Notes: generated by a model not told the origin, from the sequence alone. A DNA stretch of 64,000 nt from Vulcanimicrobiota bacterium (GCA_019637395.1 JAHBVR010000015.1:1-64000); one strand, 5' to 3'. Positions 14,716-24,134 are shown, counted from the stretch's first letter. Numbers and translations are program-made.

Positions 14716-16054
14716 CCAGCAAGAGGTAGGTGCCCGCCAGGGGATCGAAATCGGGCTCCCAGAAGTTGCGATGGAGCATGCCGGTCGCCGTCAGCACACT
14801 GCCCACCAGGGCCACCAGAGCCCCGCGAGAGAAGCGTTCCGTCTGCACGCTGACGGCGATTCCGCCCCAAATCAGGCCTAGCAGCAGAGGCGGGCCGTTC
14901 CCCGGGGAGGCCAGGAAAGGCAGCCAACAACTGGCCAACAGCATACCCTGGGGCGGGCGCACCTGATTGATCGAGACCCCGGCCGAGGAAAGCAACAGCG
15001 CACTGAGCACGACGCCTAAAGTAGGCAAAGGCACCCAGGCAAAAACCTGGCCGAAGCCTCCCAACAGGCTGAAGACCACCAGCAGCAGGCCGGCGCCCTG
15101 GCAATAAAATTGGCCGCCCCCCCAGCGCCGATAGCCTAGATAGCCCGGCAAAACACCCAGGGGCAAGCCGCAACCCAGGCAAGCTCCCAGTACGTTGATG
15201 CAACCGATGCCCAACAGACTGTTGCGGGCGGCGGGCGCATTGGGGTAAGCCTGGGTCTCGCGCAGCAGCACCAGGTCTCGAACCAGAGCGGTCACCAGCA
15301 CAGGCAGCGCCACCGTGAGGAACTCGGTCCGCAGCCAGAGAAACTGCAGACCCTCTTCGATCCAGTCGAGCTGCCAGTTCGCCAGCAGAGTGCTGTGAAA
15401 GTCCGGAACTTCAAAACTGGTGCCGGAAAAAATCTGGGCGGCCAGGCCCATGCCAAGCACCAACCAGCCGGTGGAGAGACCAAAAGGCCGGGGAAGTCCC
15501 ACCACCAGATAGGCGATCACAGGAACCAGCCCGGCCACCAGCAGCAGGGGATGCTCCTGCATCCAGGGCATCAATCCGGTCAGCGACTGGATGGCCACGG
15601 CCGCTCCCAAGCCCAGGCAGAGAGGCAAGGACAGGCTGAAGGTCAGCCGGTGCGCGAAAGGCGCCAACAAGATCTGACACAGACCCACCAGCAGAGTCAG
15701 CGCCACGCAGGCGGACCAGGTCAGACTGCAGGCGGCCTCCGGGGGCATCTTGGCGATGGCCTGCTGATACATCGGCACCATCAGCCCACTCGTCAGCAAA
15801 GTCGCCAACCCCAAACTGTAGCCAAAAGGGAGCGCGGTCACGCCTGGATGACGACGGGCCTGCCAGGCCGAGAAGAGCCAGGCGGCCACCAGCGGCCAGA
15901 CCAGACCCGGAAGAACCCGCAGATACAAGAATTCGGGACGGCTGAAAATGGCCTGGGTCAACTGCGCCTGGAGCAGATAGATGACCAGCAACTGCCCGCC
16001 CAGCAATGACAGGAGGCACAGCCCAGCTCCACCCAGTTTCTCCACGTGCCTCAC
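14549..16054 (-). CDS. Polytopic permease, NCS2-like
   Basis: 501 residues from GTG 16054, with about 12-14 membrane helices over residues 1-445. The segment GVTALPFGYSLGLATLL matches the NCS2 (xanthine/uracil permease) motif of the type TALPFGINTP, and RNSLLGIGCINVLGACLGCGLPLG resembles the second NCS2 signature. Substrate unknown; a SulP-type protein is the alternative, but no STAS domain follows. The last ~55 residues are a Pro/Glu-rich tail encoded antisense to the GT9 C-terminus. Divergent from the helicase gene, with 57 nt between starts. Confidence 0.75.
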   Translation of the reverse strand: MRHVEKLGGAGLCLLSLLGGQLLVIYLLQAQLTQAIFSRPEFLYLRVLPGLVWPLVAAWLFSAWQARRHPGVTALPFGYSLGLATLLTSGLMVPMYQQAIAKMPPEAACSLTWSACVALTLLVGLCQILLAPFAHRLTFSLSLPLCLGLGAAVAIQSLTGLMPWMQEHPLLLVAGLVPVIAYLVVGLPRPFGLSTGWLVLGMGLAAQIFSGTSFEVPDFHSTLLANWQLDWIEEGLQFLWLRTEFLTVALPVLVTALVRDLVLLRETQAYPNAPAARNSLLGIGCINVLGACLGCGLPLGVLPGYLGYRRWGGGQFYCQGAGLLLVVFSLLGGFGQVFAWVPLPTLGVVLSALLLSSAGVSINQVRPPQGMLLASCWLPFLASPGNGPPLLLGLIWGGIAVSVQTERFSRGALVALVGSVLTATGMLHRNFWEPDFDPLAGTYLLLAILLRVGHVAPVVQPPPQQPAEEAPIDSSENPGRPVFDSPGDSPSVEGVAPEPPR

Positions 16055-16111
16055 CGATCAACTTTCTCGTTCGCCCCAGGCGGCTCCTGGGCGCAACGAG
16101 AAGGGCCCCGC

Positions 16112-18166
16112 ATGCGTTCTCTGCTGCCCAAGACCTACTATCCCTTCTTCGCCCGTTTCCGCCACCCCAGCGCCATCCAGGAAAAGGCGGCGCGGCCTTT
16201 GCTGGAGGGGAAATCGGTGCTGCTGGTATCGGCCACCGCTTCGGGAAAAACCGAGGCTTTCATGGCGCCGCTGGTGGAGCGCTATTATGCGGCCCTGCGC
16301 ACCGGCCAGCAGCATCTCTTGTTGGTCTGTCCGACCCGAGCGCTGGTCAATGACGCCGCCCGGCGTCTGCAGGCCCCGTTGGCGGCCTGCGGTCTGGAAC
16401 TGCGGCGGCGCACTTCGGATGCCTCGGAAAACCCGGAAGAACAGGCCGCCGCCCTCTGGATCACCACCCCGGAAAGCCTGGACAGTTTGCTCTGCCGCCA
16501 CGCCCGCTGGCTGGGTAAGACGGCCGCGGTGATTCTGGACGAGATTCATTTACTCTACGGCACTCCCCGTGGTACCCAGGCCCTGTGCTTACTCTCGCGC
16601 CTCGACTGGATCTGCCGGGCGCTGCACAAACCGCTCCCCCAGAGAGTGGGAGCTACCGCCACGGCCAGCCAGCCGGACTTCATCGCTCACTCCTTCCTGG
16701 GAGAACATTCGCAAGTTTTGGAAGAGATGGGCAGGCGCCCATTGCGGGCTCATTACCACGAGTGGATCGACTTCGATAATTTGCGCGACACTCTGGCCGA
16801 CCTGAGCAAAGGACACAAAGTGCTGCTTTTTGCCGCGAGCCGGGCCGAGGCCGAGGAGGCGGCCACTTCGCTACGCGGCCGGCCACCCTTCGGAAGTCAC
16901 GTCTACGTCCACCACTCCAGTCTGAGCCGCCAGCTCCGGCTGAAGGCCGAGCAGTCCTTCCTCCGCCAGAGCTGCGCCTTGCTCTGCTCCACCACCACCA
17001 TGGAGGTGGGGGTGGATGTAGGCGACATCGACTGGGTGGTGTTGCTGCACCCGCCCGAAGACCGATTGGGTTTCGTGCAGCGGGTGGGACGCTCCGGCCG
17101 GCGCGGTGGAGCAGCGCAGGTGGTGGCCTGCTTTCGCCAGCCGGGCGAACGGATGCGCTATCAATACTTTTTGGAGCGCGCCCACGCACCCGGCATGGCA
17201 ACCGGGCCGGCGCCGCCTCACGAAAGCGTGGTGGTGCAACAGTCTCTCAGCCTGCTCTATCAAAATCCGCGCAAAACCATTCAGGCGGCGGCGGTGGTCC
17301 AGCGTTTGCCGAAGGAATTGGCTGATCATTGGGACGAGGAAGAAGTGGAGACGACTCTGGAGCGGTTGGTCGAGAGCAAGTGGCTGCTGGACGGCTATCT
17401 TCCCTCTCCCCGCTTGGAAGCGGCTTACCGGCGCGGCCAAATGCATGCCAATATCGGCAGCTTGCAACAAAAGCAGGTGGAAATTCGCGAGGCCTTCAGC
17501 GGCCGGGTTTTGGGCACCGTCGAGGCCGATCGGCGCGGCCGTATTCCCAGCCGCATCACGCTGGGCGGGCACACGCAGAAACTGCGCCAGGATTATAAAC
17601 AGAAAACGGTGCTGGCCAGGGCCGAAACAGGTCCTCAAGGGGAGGTCGCCGTTCCCGGTTCCGGGCCGGCCGCTCCCATCGAACTGGAGAGCAGTCAAGA
17701 CTTCGCCCACTGGCTGGGCCTGGGGCCGCGTTGTCTCTTGAGTGGGCCGCAGGGGAACCTGCTGGGACATTTTCTGGGCAGTTGCTGGGGCCAGATCTTT
17801 GCCCGCCACCTTTCTCAGAACTATCCCGGCCAGGTCTTTTATGCCGACGCCTACGTGGTCGCCTGGCAGGGCAGCTTAGTGGAGGAAGTGTGGAACCGGG
17901 ACGCCCTGTGGGGCTGCATGGAAAAATTTGCCCCGGCCATCCGTCAGAGTCTGCAACTGGGCCGCTGGTTTGCCTATTTGTCGAAAAAACGGCAGCGCCG
18001 AGAGCTGCGCCAACAGCTTCGCTGGGACTGGGTCGACAAAGAATGGCTTAACAGCCCGATCCTTCCAGTATCCGGTCCCAGCGCGAAGGCCCTCAAGGAA
18101 TTCCTGAGGCGCGACACGGAACTTGCGGTTGCGGGATTTTTCCCTATTTCCGCGGAAGATTTGTAA
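16112..18166 (+). CDS. Lhr-like superfamily 2 helicase
   Basis: 684 residues from ATG 16112; a longer in-frame version starts at 16046 but that segment is unlike the family. Motifs in order: SATASGKTEAF (I), CPTRALVNDAA (Ia), VILDEIHLLYG (II, DEIH), GATATA (III), LLFAASRAEAEE (IV), STTTMEVGVDVGDIDWVV (V) and QRVGRSGRRGG (VI). A winged-helix-like stretch follows near residue 400 and the last ~200 residues are uncharacterised. Lhr-type enzymes unwind DNA or RNA-DNA hybrids in repair. The PilT gene starts 1 nt after its stop, so the two are co-transcribed. Confidence 0.9.
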   Translation: MRSLLPKTYYPFFARFRHPSAIQEKAARPLLEGKSVLLVSATASGKTEAFMAPLVERYYAALRTGQQHLLLVCPTRALVNDAARRLQAPLAACGLELRRRTSDASENPEEQAAALWITTPESLDSLLCRHARWLGKTAAVILDEIHLLYGTPRGTQALCLLSRLDWICRALHKPLPQRVGATATASQPDFIAHSFLGEHSQVLEEMGRRPLRAHYHEWIDFDNLRDTLADLSKGHKVLLFAASRAEAEEAATSLRGRPPFGSHVYVHHSSLSRQLRLKAEQSFLRQSCALLCSTTTMEVGVDVGDIDWVVLLHPPEDRLGFVQRVGRSGRRGGAAQVVACFRQPGERMRYQYFLERAHAPGMATGPAPPHESVVVQQSLSLLYQNPRKTIQAAAVVQRLPKELADHWDEEEVETTLERLVESKWLLDGYLPSPRLEAAYRRGQMHANIGSLQQKQVEIREAFSGRVLGTVEADRRGRIPSRITLGGHTQKLRQDYKQKTVLARAETGPQGEVAVPGSGPAAPIELESSQDFAHWLGLGPRCLLSGPQGNLLGHFLGSCWGQIFARHLSQNYPGQVFYADAYVVAWQGSLVEEVWNRDALWGCMEKFAPAIRQSLQLGRWFAYLSKKRQRRELRQQLRWDWVDKEWLNSPILPVSGPSAKALKEFLRRDTELAVAGFFPISAEDL

Positions 18167-18167
18167 G

Positions 18168-19589
18168 ATGAGCGACATCCCCCACGAACTTCCCCTACCG
18201 GGCAGTCCTTCTCCCTTGCTCTCCACGGAATTGGCGGCGGCTTCTCCGCTGCTGACCACCCCCTTGCTACCGGAGCTGGCGCCGCTCTCCCCGGTCAGTT
18301 CGGGCGTGGAGCCGGCCGTCGTCCAGCTCATGGAAAAGCGACTGCAACAGTTGGAAGATCGATTGGTGCGTCAGGAGCGCGAATTGCAAGGCTTGCGCGC
18401 CGCCCGCCCGGCGGTGGTGTCCGTCGAGGAGAATTCGCGGGGAGGCTTTAGCGGCGAAGTGGTGCGCCCTCCCGATCTCCAGTTCACTCTCGATGACTTG
18501 TTGCGCGTAGTCATCAATTACAACGCTTCCGACCTGCACATCAAAGCCAATGCTCCCCCCACCGTCCGGCTCAACGGTGATCTGGTTCCGATCGGCGAGC
18601 GGCCGTTGACCGAGCAGGAATCCCTGTATCTGGTCATGTCGTCGCTTCCTAAAGACAAGCGCTCCAAGTTCAATAGCATCCGTGAAATTGATGCGGCCTA
18701 TGTTTCCCGGGGCGTACGCTTTCGTCTCAATGCCTTCCTGGAACGCGGACGCGTCAGCGGTGCCTTTCGTATGGTCTCGACTCAGGTGCCGAACTTCGAA
18801 ACTCTGGGCCTACCGCCGGTCCTGGCGCGACTCTCCAACATGTACAACGGTCTGGTGCTGGTCACCGGCCCGGCCGGCTCGGGAAAATCCACTACCCTGG
18901 CGGCCGTCATCGACTGGATCAATCGCAATCGCCGGGCCCATATCGTGACTATTGAAGACCCCATCGAATATTACCATCACGATATCCATTCCTTCGTGTC
19001 ACAACGAGAGATCGGTACCGACACCAGCTCGTTTGCGGAAGCCTTGCGCCAGGCCTTACGCCAGGATCCGAACGTCATTATGGTGGGCGAAATGCGCGAC
19101 GTGGAGACAATCATGACGGCCGTGACCGCAGCCGAAACGGGCCACCTGGTCCTCTCCACGCTACACACCCCCAACACAGTGCAATCGATCGACCGTATTC
19201 TGGATACTTTTTCCGGCGATCAGCAAAAGCAGATCCGCATGCTGCTCTCGTCCTGTCTACGCGGAGTCGTTTCCCAAAAACTACTGCAGCGCATCGACGG
19301 CAAAGGCCGCGTACCGGCAGTGGAGGTACTGGTCTGCACTTCTACCGTGCAATCGCTGATTCTGGAAGGCAACACCAAGGAAATCTATCCCTACATTCAG
19401 CAGGGCGGTAGCGAAGGCATGCAGACTTTCACCACCTCGCTCACGCGCCTTTTGGAGCAAGGCCTGGTCTCTCGCGAAGAAGCCGCTTTCCACGCCGAGC
19501 AAAGCACCGAATTCCGTCTGGCCAATCGGCACAATGAGCATCCCCGCAGCGGGGCCACCCCCAGCGGCAGCTACCTCAACTGGCTCTAG
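18168..19589 (+). CDS. PilT-family twitching motility ATPase with N-terminal extension
   Basis: 473 residues from ATG 18168. A Pro/Leu-rich, then coiled N-terminal extension (~100 residues) precedes the PilT N-domain (INYNASDLHIKANAPP). Walker A GPAGSGKST lies at ~234-242, the Asp box at TIEDPIEYYH, Walker B VIMVGEMRD near 303-311 and the His box STLHTPNT near 332. All ATPase motifs are intact. PilT hexamers power retraction of type IV pili, but no pil genes are in the window, so a non-pilus role cannot be excluded. It ends SYLNWL, an ending nearly shared by the degenerate paralogue at 38790. Confidence 0.92.
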   Translation: MSDIPHELPLPGSPSPLLSTELAAASPLLTTPLLPELAPLSPVSSGVEPAVVQLMEKRLQQLEDRLVRQERELQGLRAARPAVVSVEENSRGGFSGEVVRPPDLQFTLDDLLRVVINYNASDLHIKANAPPTVRLNGDLVPIGERPLTEQESLYLVMSSLPKDKRSKFNSIREIDAAYVSRGVRFRLNAFLERGRVSGAFRMVSTQVPNFETLGLPPVLARLSNMYNGLVLVTGPAGSGKSTTLAAVIDWINRNRRAHIVTIEDPIEYYHHDIHSFVSQREIGTDTSSFAEALRQALRQDPNVIMVGEMRDVETIMTAVTAAETGHLVLSTLHTPNTVQSIDRILDTFSGDQQKQIRMLLSSCLRGVVSQKLLQRIDGKGRVPAVEVLVCTSTVQSLILEGNTKEIYPYIQQGGSEGMQTFTTSLTRLLEQGLVSREEAAFHAEQSTEFRLANRHNEHPRSGATPSGSYLNWL

Positions 19590-19668
19590 AAAGCAGGATT
19601 TTCCCGGCTTTAATTGAATATTCTTCAAATCTAATGGACCATCTTCAAAAACATAGGAGTATTCCCCC

Positions 19669-20187
19669 ATGGGTGTGTTGACCCGCGATGAAATTATCAA
19701 AGCCGTGGAGCGGGGGGATATCGAAATCGACCCTTTTAATCCCGCCCTGGTCGGCCCGGGTTCGGTGGATCTGCATCTCGACAATCAGTTTCGCGTCTTC
19801 AAGAAGCTTCACCATATTTACAATGTGACCGACGAAGCGGACTTCACGCAAATCACTGAACTGGTTGAAGTCACCGACTCTTTTGTGCTCCTGCCCGGTG
19901 AAAGCGCCCTGGGCATTACGCGTGAGCGCATCAAGCTGGCACCTTTTCTCTGCGGGCGACTGGAAGGACGCAGTCGCTTCGCTCGTTTGGGGCTCATGGT
20001 GCACGTCACCGCCGGTTTCATGCAGCCGGGCATCAACAACCGCCAGGTACTGGAAATCAGCAACGTCTCCTCGGTGGCCCTGGGCCTGCGCCCCGGCACC
20101 CGCCTGTGCCAGTTCATCTTTGAACGCACCGAAGGCGAAGCCGTCTACCAGGGCCGCTTCGCCTCCCAATCCCTGGCCGGGTTCTAA
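19669..20187 (+). CDS. dCTP deaminase/dUTPase-family protein
   Basis: 172 residues from ATG 19669 with AGGAG 9-10 nt upstream. The family core is clear: PGSVDLHLDNQFRVF at ~30-44, RSRFARLGLMVHVTAGFMQPG at ~101-121 and VLEISN at ~127-132. In typical Dcd the segment reads TAGFIDPGF, so the IDPG to MQPG change (118-121) departs from the usual form; the proton-shuttling Glu (E129) is retained. The enzyme would convert dCTP to dUTP, or dCTP to dUMP if bifunctional. Length is close to short archaeal and bacterial members. An HD phosphohydrolase lies nearby, which could also act on nucleotides. Confidence 0.85.
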   Translation: MGVLTRDEIIKAVERGDIEIDPFNPALVGPGSVDLHLDNQFRVFKKLHHIYNVTDEADFTQITELVEVTDSFVLLPGESALGITRERIKLAPFLCGRLEGRSRFARLGLMVHVTAGFMQPGINNRQVLEISNVSSVALGLRPGTRLCQFIFERTEGEAVYQGRFASQSLAGF

Positions 20188-20646
20188 TTAACGAGCGGAC
20201 CAGTCGAGCAGGCGGTCTAACTGAGGGACGAGCAGGCCGTCCAGGACGCTTTCCACGGCCGCCTGGTTCCCCGTGAGAGCAGCCAGCAGGCGGCGGTGGG
20301 AGCGGCCCAGGCAGCCGTGGGACCAGAGCGCGTGGGAGCCGATGTGGGGCCAGAGCAATTGAGCCACCAGTGGCTGCCAGGCAGGCAGGTGCTGCTGCAG
20401 GCTGCTCTCCACCTGGCTGACCAGCGCCTCGTTGCCCAGACCGGGCAGATCGGCGACCACCAGAATCCCGTCAAAGCGTGGGTCGGTCAGGGCGGCCAGC
20501 AGCAGTCCTTTGAGACGGCCCAGGTCGGGACGTAGAACCTCGCGCACGATCTGGTCTTCGGCGCTGCGCGCCAGCCGCTGCTGCACCATTTCTCCCAGAG
20601 GATCGTGGGGAGGCTCGGATACGAAGGAAAGCAAGGCGATTTTCAT
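20188..20646 (-). CDS. MoaB/Mog-like protein with altered active-site loop
   Basis: 152 residues from ATG 20646; convergent with the deaminase gene, its stop codon directly abutting. The pattern KIALLSFVS, DGILVVADLPGLGN, WPHIGSHALWSHGCLG and LLVPQLD follows the molybdopterin adenylyltransferase MoaB/Mog fold (VLTTGGTGxxxRD, then IGTxxLxSRA, then ILPQL). The TTGGTG loop is replaced by ADLPGLG and the Arg-Asp pair is missing, so molybdopterin binding or catalysis is doubtful. No other molybdenum cofactor gene is in the window. The fold call is from motif memory. Confidence 0.55.
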   Translation of the reverse strand: MKIALLSFVSEPPHDPLGEMVQQRLARSAEDQIVREVLRPDLGRLKGLLLAALTDPRFDGILVVADLPGLGNEALVSQVESSLQQHLPAWQPLVAQLLWPHIGSHALWSHGCLGRSHRRLLAALTGNQAAVESVLDGLLVPQLDRLLDWSAR

Positions 20647-20707
20647 AGGCCGGCGGCCTTCGCGCTCCGCCAGGGAAGCGACCTGCAGACCCGCGAAGGG
20701 TCGGCCT

Positions 20708-21952
20708 ATGTTGTCCGATCCTTGCAAGACCTTTCGTGATCCCGTTCACGGCGACATCCAACTGCCTCACGGCGTCATTTGCGAGCTGATCGACCATCCC
20801 GATTTTCAGCGCTTGCGCCGCATTCGCCAGCTGGGCGTGTGCTACTCGACCTTTCACGGGGCCGAGCACTCGCGTTTTCAGCACACGTTGGGAGCTTGCT
20901 GGCTGGCCTTTCAGGTGCTGCGCAATTGGACCTGGCAGCAACAGGTCGAGCTGAGCCCCCAGGAAGTGCAGGCCACGCTCTGCGCGGTATTGCTCCACGA
21001 CGTGGGCCACGGGCCGTTTTCGCATGCCCTGGAGCACGTCTTCACCGGAGTGGACCACGAATCGATCGGCTGGGAGCTGATTCGCACTCGCTTTCGCAGC
21101 GTGCTCGAGCGCCACGGAGTGGAGCCCGAGATGGTTCTTTCGATTTTGCGCGGCGACTATCCGCGGCGACTGTTGCACGAACTGATTTCCGGCCAGCTCG
21201 ACGTGGATCGCATGGATTATCTGCAGCGCGACTCGCTCTTTACCGGCACCCGCTACGGTCTCTTTGACGTGCAGCGCATTCTCTCGAGTTTGACGGCGGT
21301 CTATGATCTGGAGCGGGGTTGCGAGGTGCTGGCGGTGGAGGCCAAAGCCATCGAAGCGGTCGAGGCCTTTCTCTTCAGCCGCTACTTCATGCACTGGCAG
21401 GTCTATTTCCACCGGGCCGTGCGGGCGGCCGAATTTTTGCTTCGCTCCATTTTACAGCGGGCCCGCGCGCTCTATCTCCGGCGCCTGCAGGTGCCCGAAA
21501 GTCTGCGCTTTCTTTTTGAAGGAGGGTCCGGTCTGACGCCCGCTTTTCTGGCCGGATTTATCGCCAGCGACGACAGCGATATTCTCCAGGCCATCAAACT
21601 CTGGCAGAACGGCTCGGACTCGGTATTGGCCGATTTATGTCAGCGCTTCCTGGGACGCCGCCTGCCCAAAGTGCTGGAAAGCGCCAACCCTGAGCTACAA
21701 CAGGCAGTGCGCGCCATCGTGGAACGGCGTTTTCCTGAAGTCGACCCCTACTTCGGGGTGGACCGGCCCAGCGATCTGGCGCTGGAAGATGCCAAAACGC
21801 CGATTCGCGTACTGACCGGCCGAGGGCGCCACTGGAGCAACCTGGCCGAGGTCACGCGCACCCGCGCGCTGCGCTCGCTCAGCGAGCGCGTCAGCCAGGA
21901 TATGATTTTGTTTCCGCCCGAGTGCCGTGACGAGGTGGAAAGGCTATTCTGA
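20708..21952 (+). CDS. HD-domain phosphohydrolase (dGTPase/SAMHD1-like)
   Basis: 414 residues from ATG 20708. N-terminal FRDPVHGDIQLP is the opening of HD proteins related to SAMHD1/YwfO. Metal ligands: H54 in EHSRFQHTLG, H97-D98 in LLHDVGHGPFSHALEH and the distal Asp in LDVDRMDYLQRDS. The family hydrolyses dNTPs or other phosphoesters. The C-terminal ~200 residues are helical. Divergent from the MoaB-like gene with 61 nt between starts and convergent with chdC (9-nt overlap of stops). Confidence 0.9.
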   Translation: MLSDPCKTFRDPVHGDIQLPHGVICELIDHPDFQRLRRIRQLGVCYSTFHGAEHSRFQHTLGACWLAFQVLRNWTWQQQVELSPQEVQATLCAVLLHDVGHGPFSHALEHVFTGVDHESIGWELIRTRFRSVLERHGVEPEMVLSILRGDYPRRLLHELISGQLDVDRMDYLQRDSLFTGTRYGLFDVQRILSSLTAVYDLERGCEVLAVEAKAIEAVEAFLFSRYFMHWQVYFHRAVRAAEFLLRSILQRARALYLRRLQVPESLRFLFEGGSGLTPAFLAGFIASDDSDILQAIKLWQNGSDSVLADLCQRFLGRRLPKVLESANPELQQAVRAIVERRFPEVDPYFGVDRPSDLALEDAKTPIRVLTGRGRHWSNLAEVTRTRALRSLSERVSQDMILFPPECRDEVERLF

Positions 21953-22771
21953 CTCAGAGCTCCAGGGCCGCAACTCGAGCAGCCGGTCAGCGGCGATGCG
22001 CCGGCCGATGAAGAACGGGCCGAATTCGGCGTAGACGGCACTCACTTCATCGAAGCGCATTTCGTAGATCAGCTTTTTAAAATAGAGCGCGTCGTGGGAG
22101 AAAAGGGAAACGCCCCAGTCGAAATCGTCGAGCCCCATCGAAGAACTGATAATCTGGGAGACTTTGTTGGTGTAGCGCCGACCCGTCTTGCCGTGGGTGG
22201 ACATCAACTTGCCCCTCTCCGGAGCCTCCAGCATGAACCAGTTGTGCACTTCTCCGCGCCGCTTGTCCATGGGGTAGAAGCAGATATACTCCGAGTCCGG
22301 AAATTCCGGCCAGAGACGAGCCTTCTGCACCTGGCGGTCCTCGGCCAGCATGGCCTCCAGAGCTTCATCCCACTCTTTGGAGTGTTCGGCCAGCCCCTGC
22401 TGCAAGAGCAAATTGCGGTAGCGTTCGTGAGCTCCGTGCAAAGAGAGTTCGACCACCGAAAAATAGGAATAGGTCGCCTCCAGGTAGGGCCAGAGTGGCA
22501 ACAAGGTGAGTTGCCGTTCCACTTCCGCCAATTTCTCCCCGGAAAGACGGGAAAAGACGAACATCAAATCGGCCTTGTGTCCCAGCACGTGGTAGAGCGC
22601 GCCGCTGTCATCCCCCTCACCGCGGCTGCACAGGTGCTCCAACATTTCGGCGCTCTCGCGCTGGATGCGCCTGCGCTTCTTTTCCTTGAGCTGGTGCCAG
22701 GCGGTCCAATCCACTCGAAAAAGTTGGTGTAAAAGGAAGGCTCCTTCCAAAGTAGAGGGGGGCTGCGGCAT
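21944..22771 (-). CDS. chdC: Coproheme decarboxylase (HemQ/ChdC)
   Basis: 275 residues from ATG 22771 (a more upstream start gives an unlikely extension that overlaps the aminopeptidase gene). Signature regions: FYPMDKRRGEVHNWFML at ~165-181 with the radical-forming Tyr in YPM, STHGKTGRRYTNKVSQIIS at 191-209 with the candidate axial His, and DDFDWGVSLFSHD to GPFFIGRR. These are diagnostic of the chlorite-dismutase family branch that oxidatively decarboxylates coproheme III to heme b. This implies the coproporphyrin-dependent heme route, using chdC as the last step. Divergent from the M24 peptidase. Confidence 0.93.
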   Translation of the reverse strand: MPQPPSTLEGAFLLHQLFRVDWTAWHQLKEKKRRRIQRESAEMLEHLCSRGEGDDSGALYHVLGHKADLMFVFSRLSGEKLAEVERQLTLLPLWPYLEATYSYFSVVELSLHGAHERYRNLLLQQGLAEHSKEWDEALEAMLAEDRQVQKARLWPEFPDSEYICFYPMDKRRGEVHNWFMLEAPERGKLMSTHGKTGRRYTNKVSQIISSSMGLDDFDWGVSLFSHDALYFKKLIYEMRFDEVSAVYAEFGPFFIGRRIAADRLLELRPWSSESE

Positions 22772-22856
22772 GTTTTTATTCGACCTTTCTATGGTTTGGA
22801 AACGCCTTCCCGGTTCGGGGGAGGCCTGCCTTCTGCCAGACTCGTAAGAGGTTGCC

Positions 22857-24134
22857 ATGCACACTCAGGCTGAAGATTTTCGCCAGCGCCGTCAACGTTT
22901 GGCCCGACTCTATAAGAAACCCGTGCTGATCCGCAGCGGTCGCCCGGCTCACCGCAATCCGCCGCAAACCTATCCCTTCCGAGCCAGCAGTCATTTTCTT
23001 TACTTTGCCGGCTGGAATCATCCCAACCTGGCTGTGCTGCTGGAAGAAGGGCGGGCCACCCTCTTTTATGACCGGCCGAGTCTCGAGGAAGCGGTCTGGG
23101 ACGGTCCCGGCCCGGACCTGGACGAGCTTCGTGAGCGCTATGGTTTTGATAGCATTCGTCCCGGCGCGGAAATTCCCGATCTGGAAGTTCTCGACGCTCA
23201 GGCGCCGGAAGACTTGCTGGAAGCAGTCGTCCAACTTCGTCTGCGCCATGACGCAGCCGCTCGCAGCCAACTCGAGCAGGCTGTGGACATGACGGTGCGC
23301 GCCCACTTCCAGGCCATGCGCGCCACCCGGCCGGAGCGCCGCGAGTTCCAGATTCTGGCCGCCTTGCTGGTGTCCGTCACGCAAGAAGGCGGCTCCACCA
23401 GTTTCTCCCCCATCGTCACACGGCGCGGCGAGATTTTGCACAATCCTCACTACCAGGGCACATTGCAGCGCGGAGATCTGCTGCTGGTCGACTTCGGAGC
23501 GGAAAACCGCGAGGGTTGGGCCGGCGACCTCACCCGCACTTTCCCGGTGCGGACCAACTTTACGCCCCGCCAGGCGGAGATCTACGAGGTGGTCCTCAAA
23601 GCGCAAAAAGCGGCCCTGCGGGAATGCCGGCCCGGCCGGGAATACCGGGAAGTCCATCGAGCCGCCTGCCTGGCCATGACCGAAGGATTGGTGCAACTCG
23701 AATTGCTGCGCGGCCACCCGGCGGAACTGGTGGAGCGCGGCGCCCACGCCCTCTTTTTTCCGCACGGCAGCGGCCATCTACTGGGCCTGGATGGACACGA
23801 CATGGAAGACCTGGGCGACCGTGCCGGCTACGCGCCGGGACGACGCCGCAGTTCCCAGTTCGGGCTCAATTTTTTACGTCTGGATCGGCCTTTGGAAGCG
23901 GATATGGCGGTCACCGTCGAGCCAGGATTCTACTGGATTCCCGAGCTACTGGAAAACCAGGAAAGACTGGCGCCGTTCCGTGATTGTCTCGACCTCAAGA
24001 CGGTGGAAGCATACCGAGAAGTCCGTGGCATTCGCCTGGAAGACGATATCCTGATCGAAGCGAGTGGGGCGCGCAATCTCTCGGCCGCGCTGCCCAAGGA
24101 GCTGCAGGAGATAGAAATCGTAGTGAACTCCTGA
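22857..24134 (+). CDS. pepP: M24 family Xaa-Pro aminopeptidase
   Basis: 425 residues from ATG 22857, preceded by AAGAGG (9 nt spacing). N-terminal aminopeptidase P domain (HFLYFAGWNHPNLAVLLEEGR) and a C-terminal pita-bread domain. Metal ligands visible: LLVDFGAE, WAGDLTRTFP, FPHGSGHLLGLDGHD, VTVEPGFY and IRLEDDIL, all present. It removes N-terminal residues before proline. The gene is complete and of normal length. A small 65-residue protein gene follows after 77 nt. Confidence 0.93.
   Translation: MHTQAEDFRQRRQRLARLYKKPVLIRSGRPAHRNPPQTYPFRASSHFLYFAGWNHPNLAVLLEEGRATLFYDRPSLEEAVWDGPGPDLDELRERYGFDSIRPGAEIPDLEVLDAQAPEDLLEAVVQLRLRHDAAARSQLEQAVDMTVRAHFQAMRATRPERREFQILAALLVSVTQEGGSTSFSPIVTRRGEILHNPHYQGTLQRGDLLLVDFGAENREGWAGDLTRTFPVRTNFTPRQAEIYEVVLKAQKAALRECRPGREYREVHRAACLAMTEGLVQLELLRGHPAELVERGAHALFFPHGSGHLLGLDGHDMEDLGDRAGYAPGRRRSSQFGLNFLRLDRPLEADMAVTVEPGFYWIPELLENQERLAPFRDCLDLKTVEAYREVRGIRLEDDILIEASGARNLSAALPKELQEIEIVVNS

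Noticed and set aside
20432-20707. Upstream extension of the HD-domain frame
   Set aside because: It is antisense to the MoaB-like gene and lacks similarity; ATG 20708 gives the normal family N-terminus.
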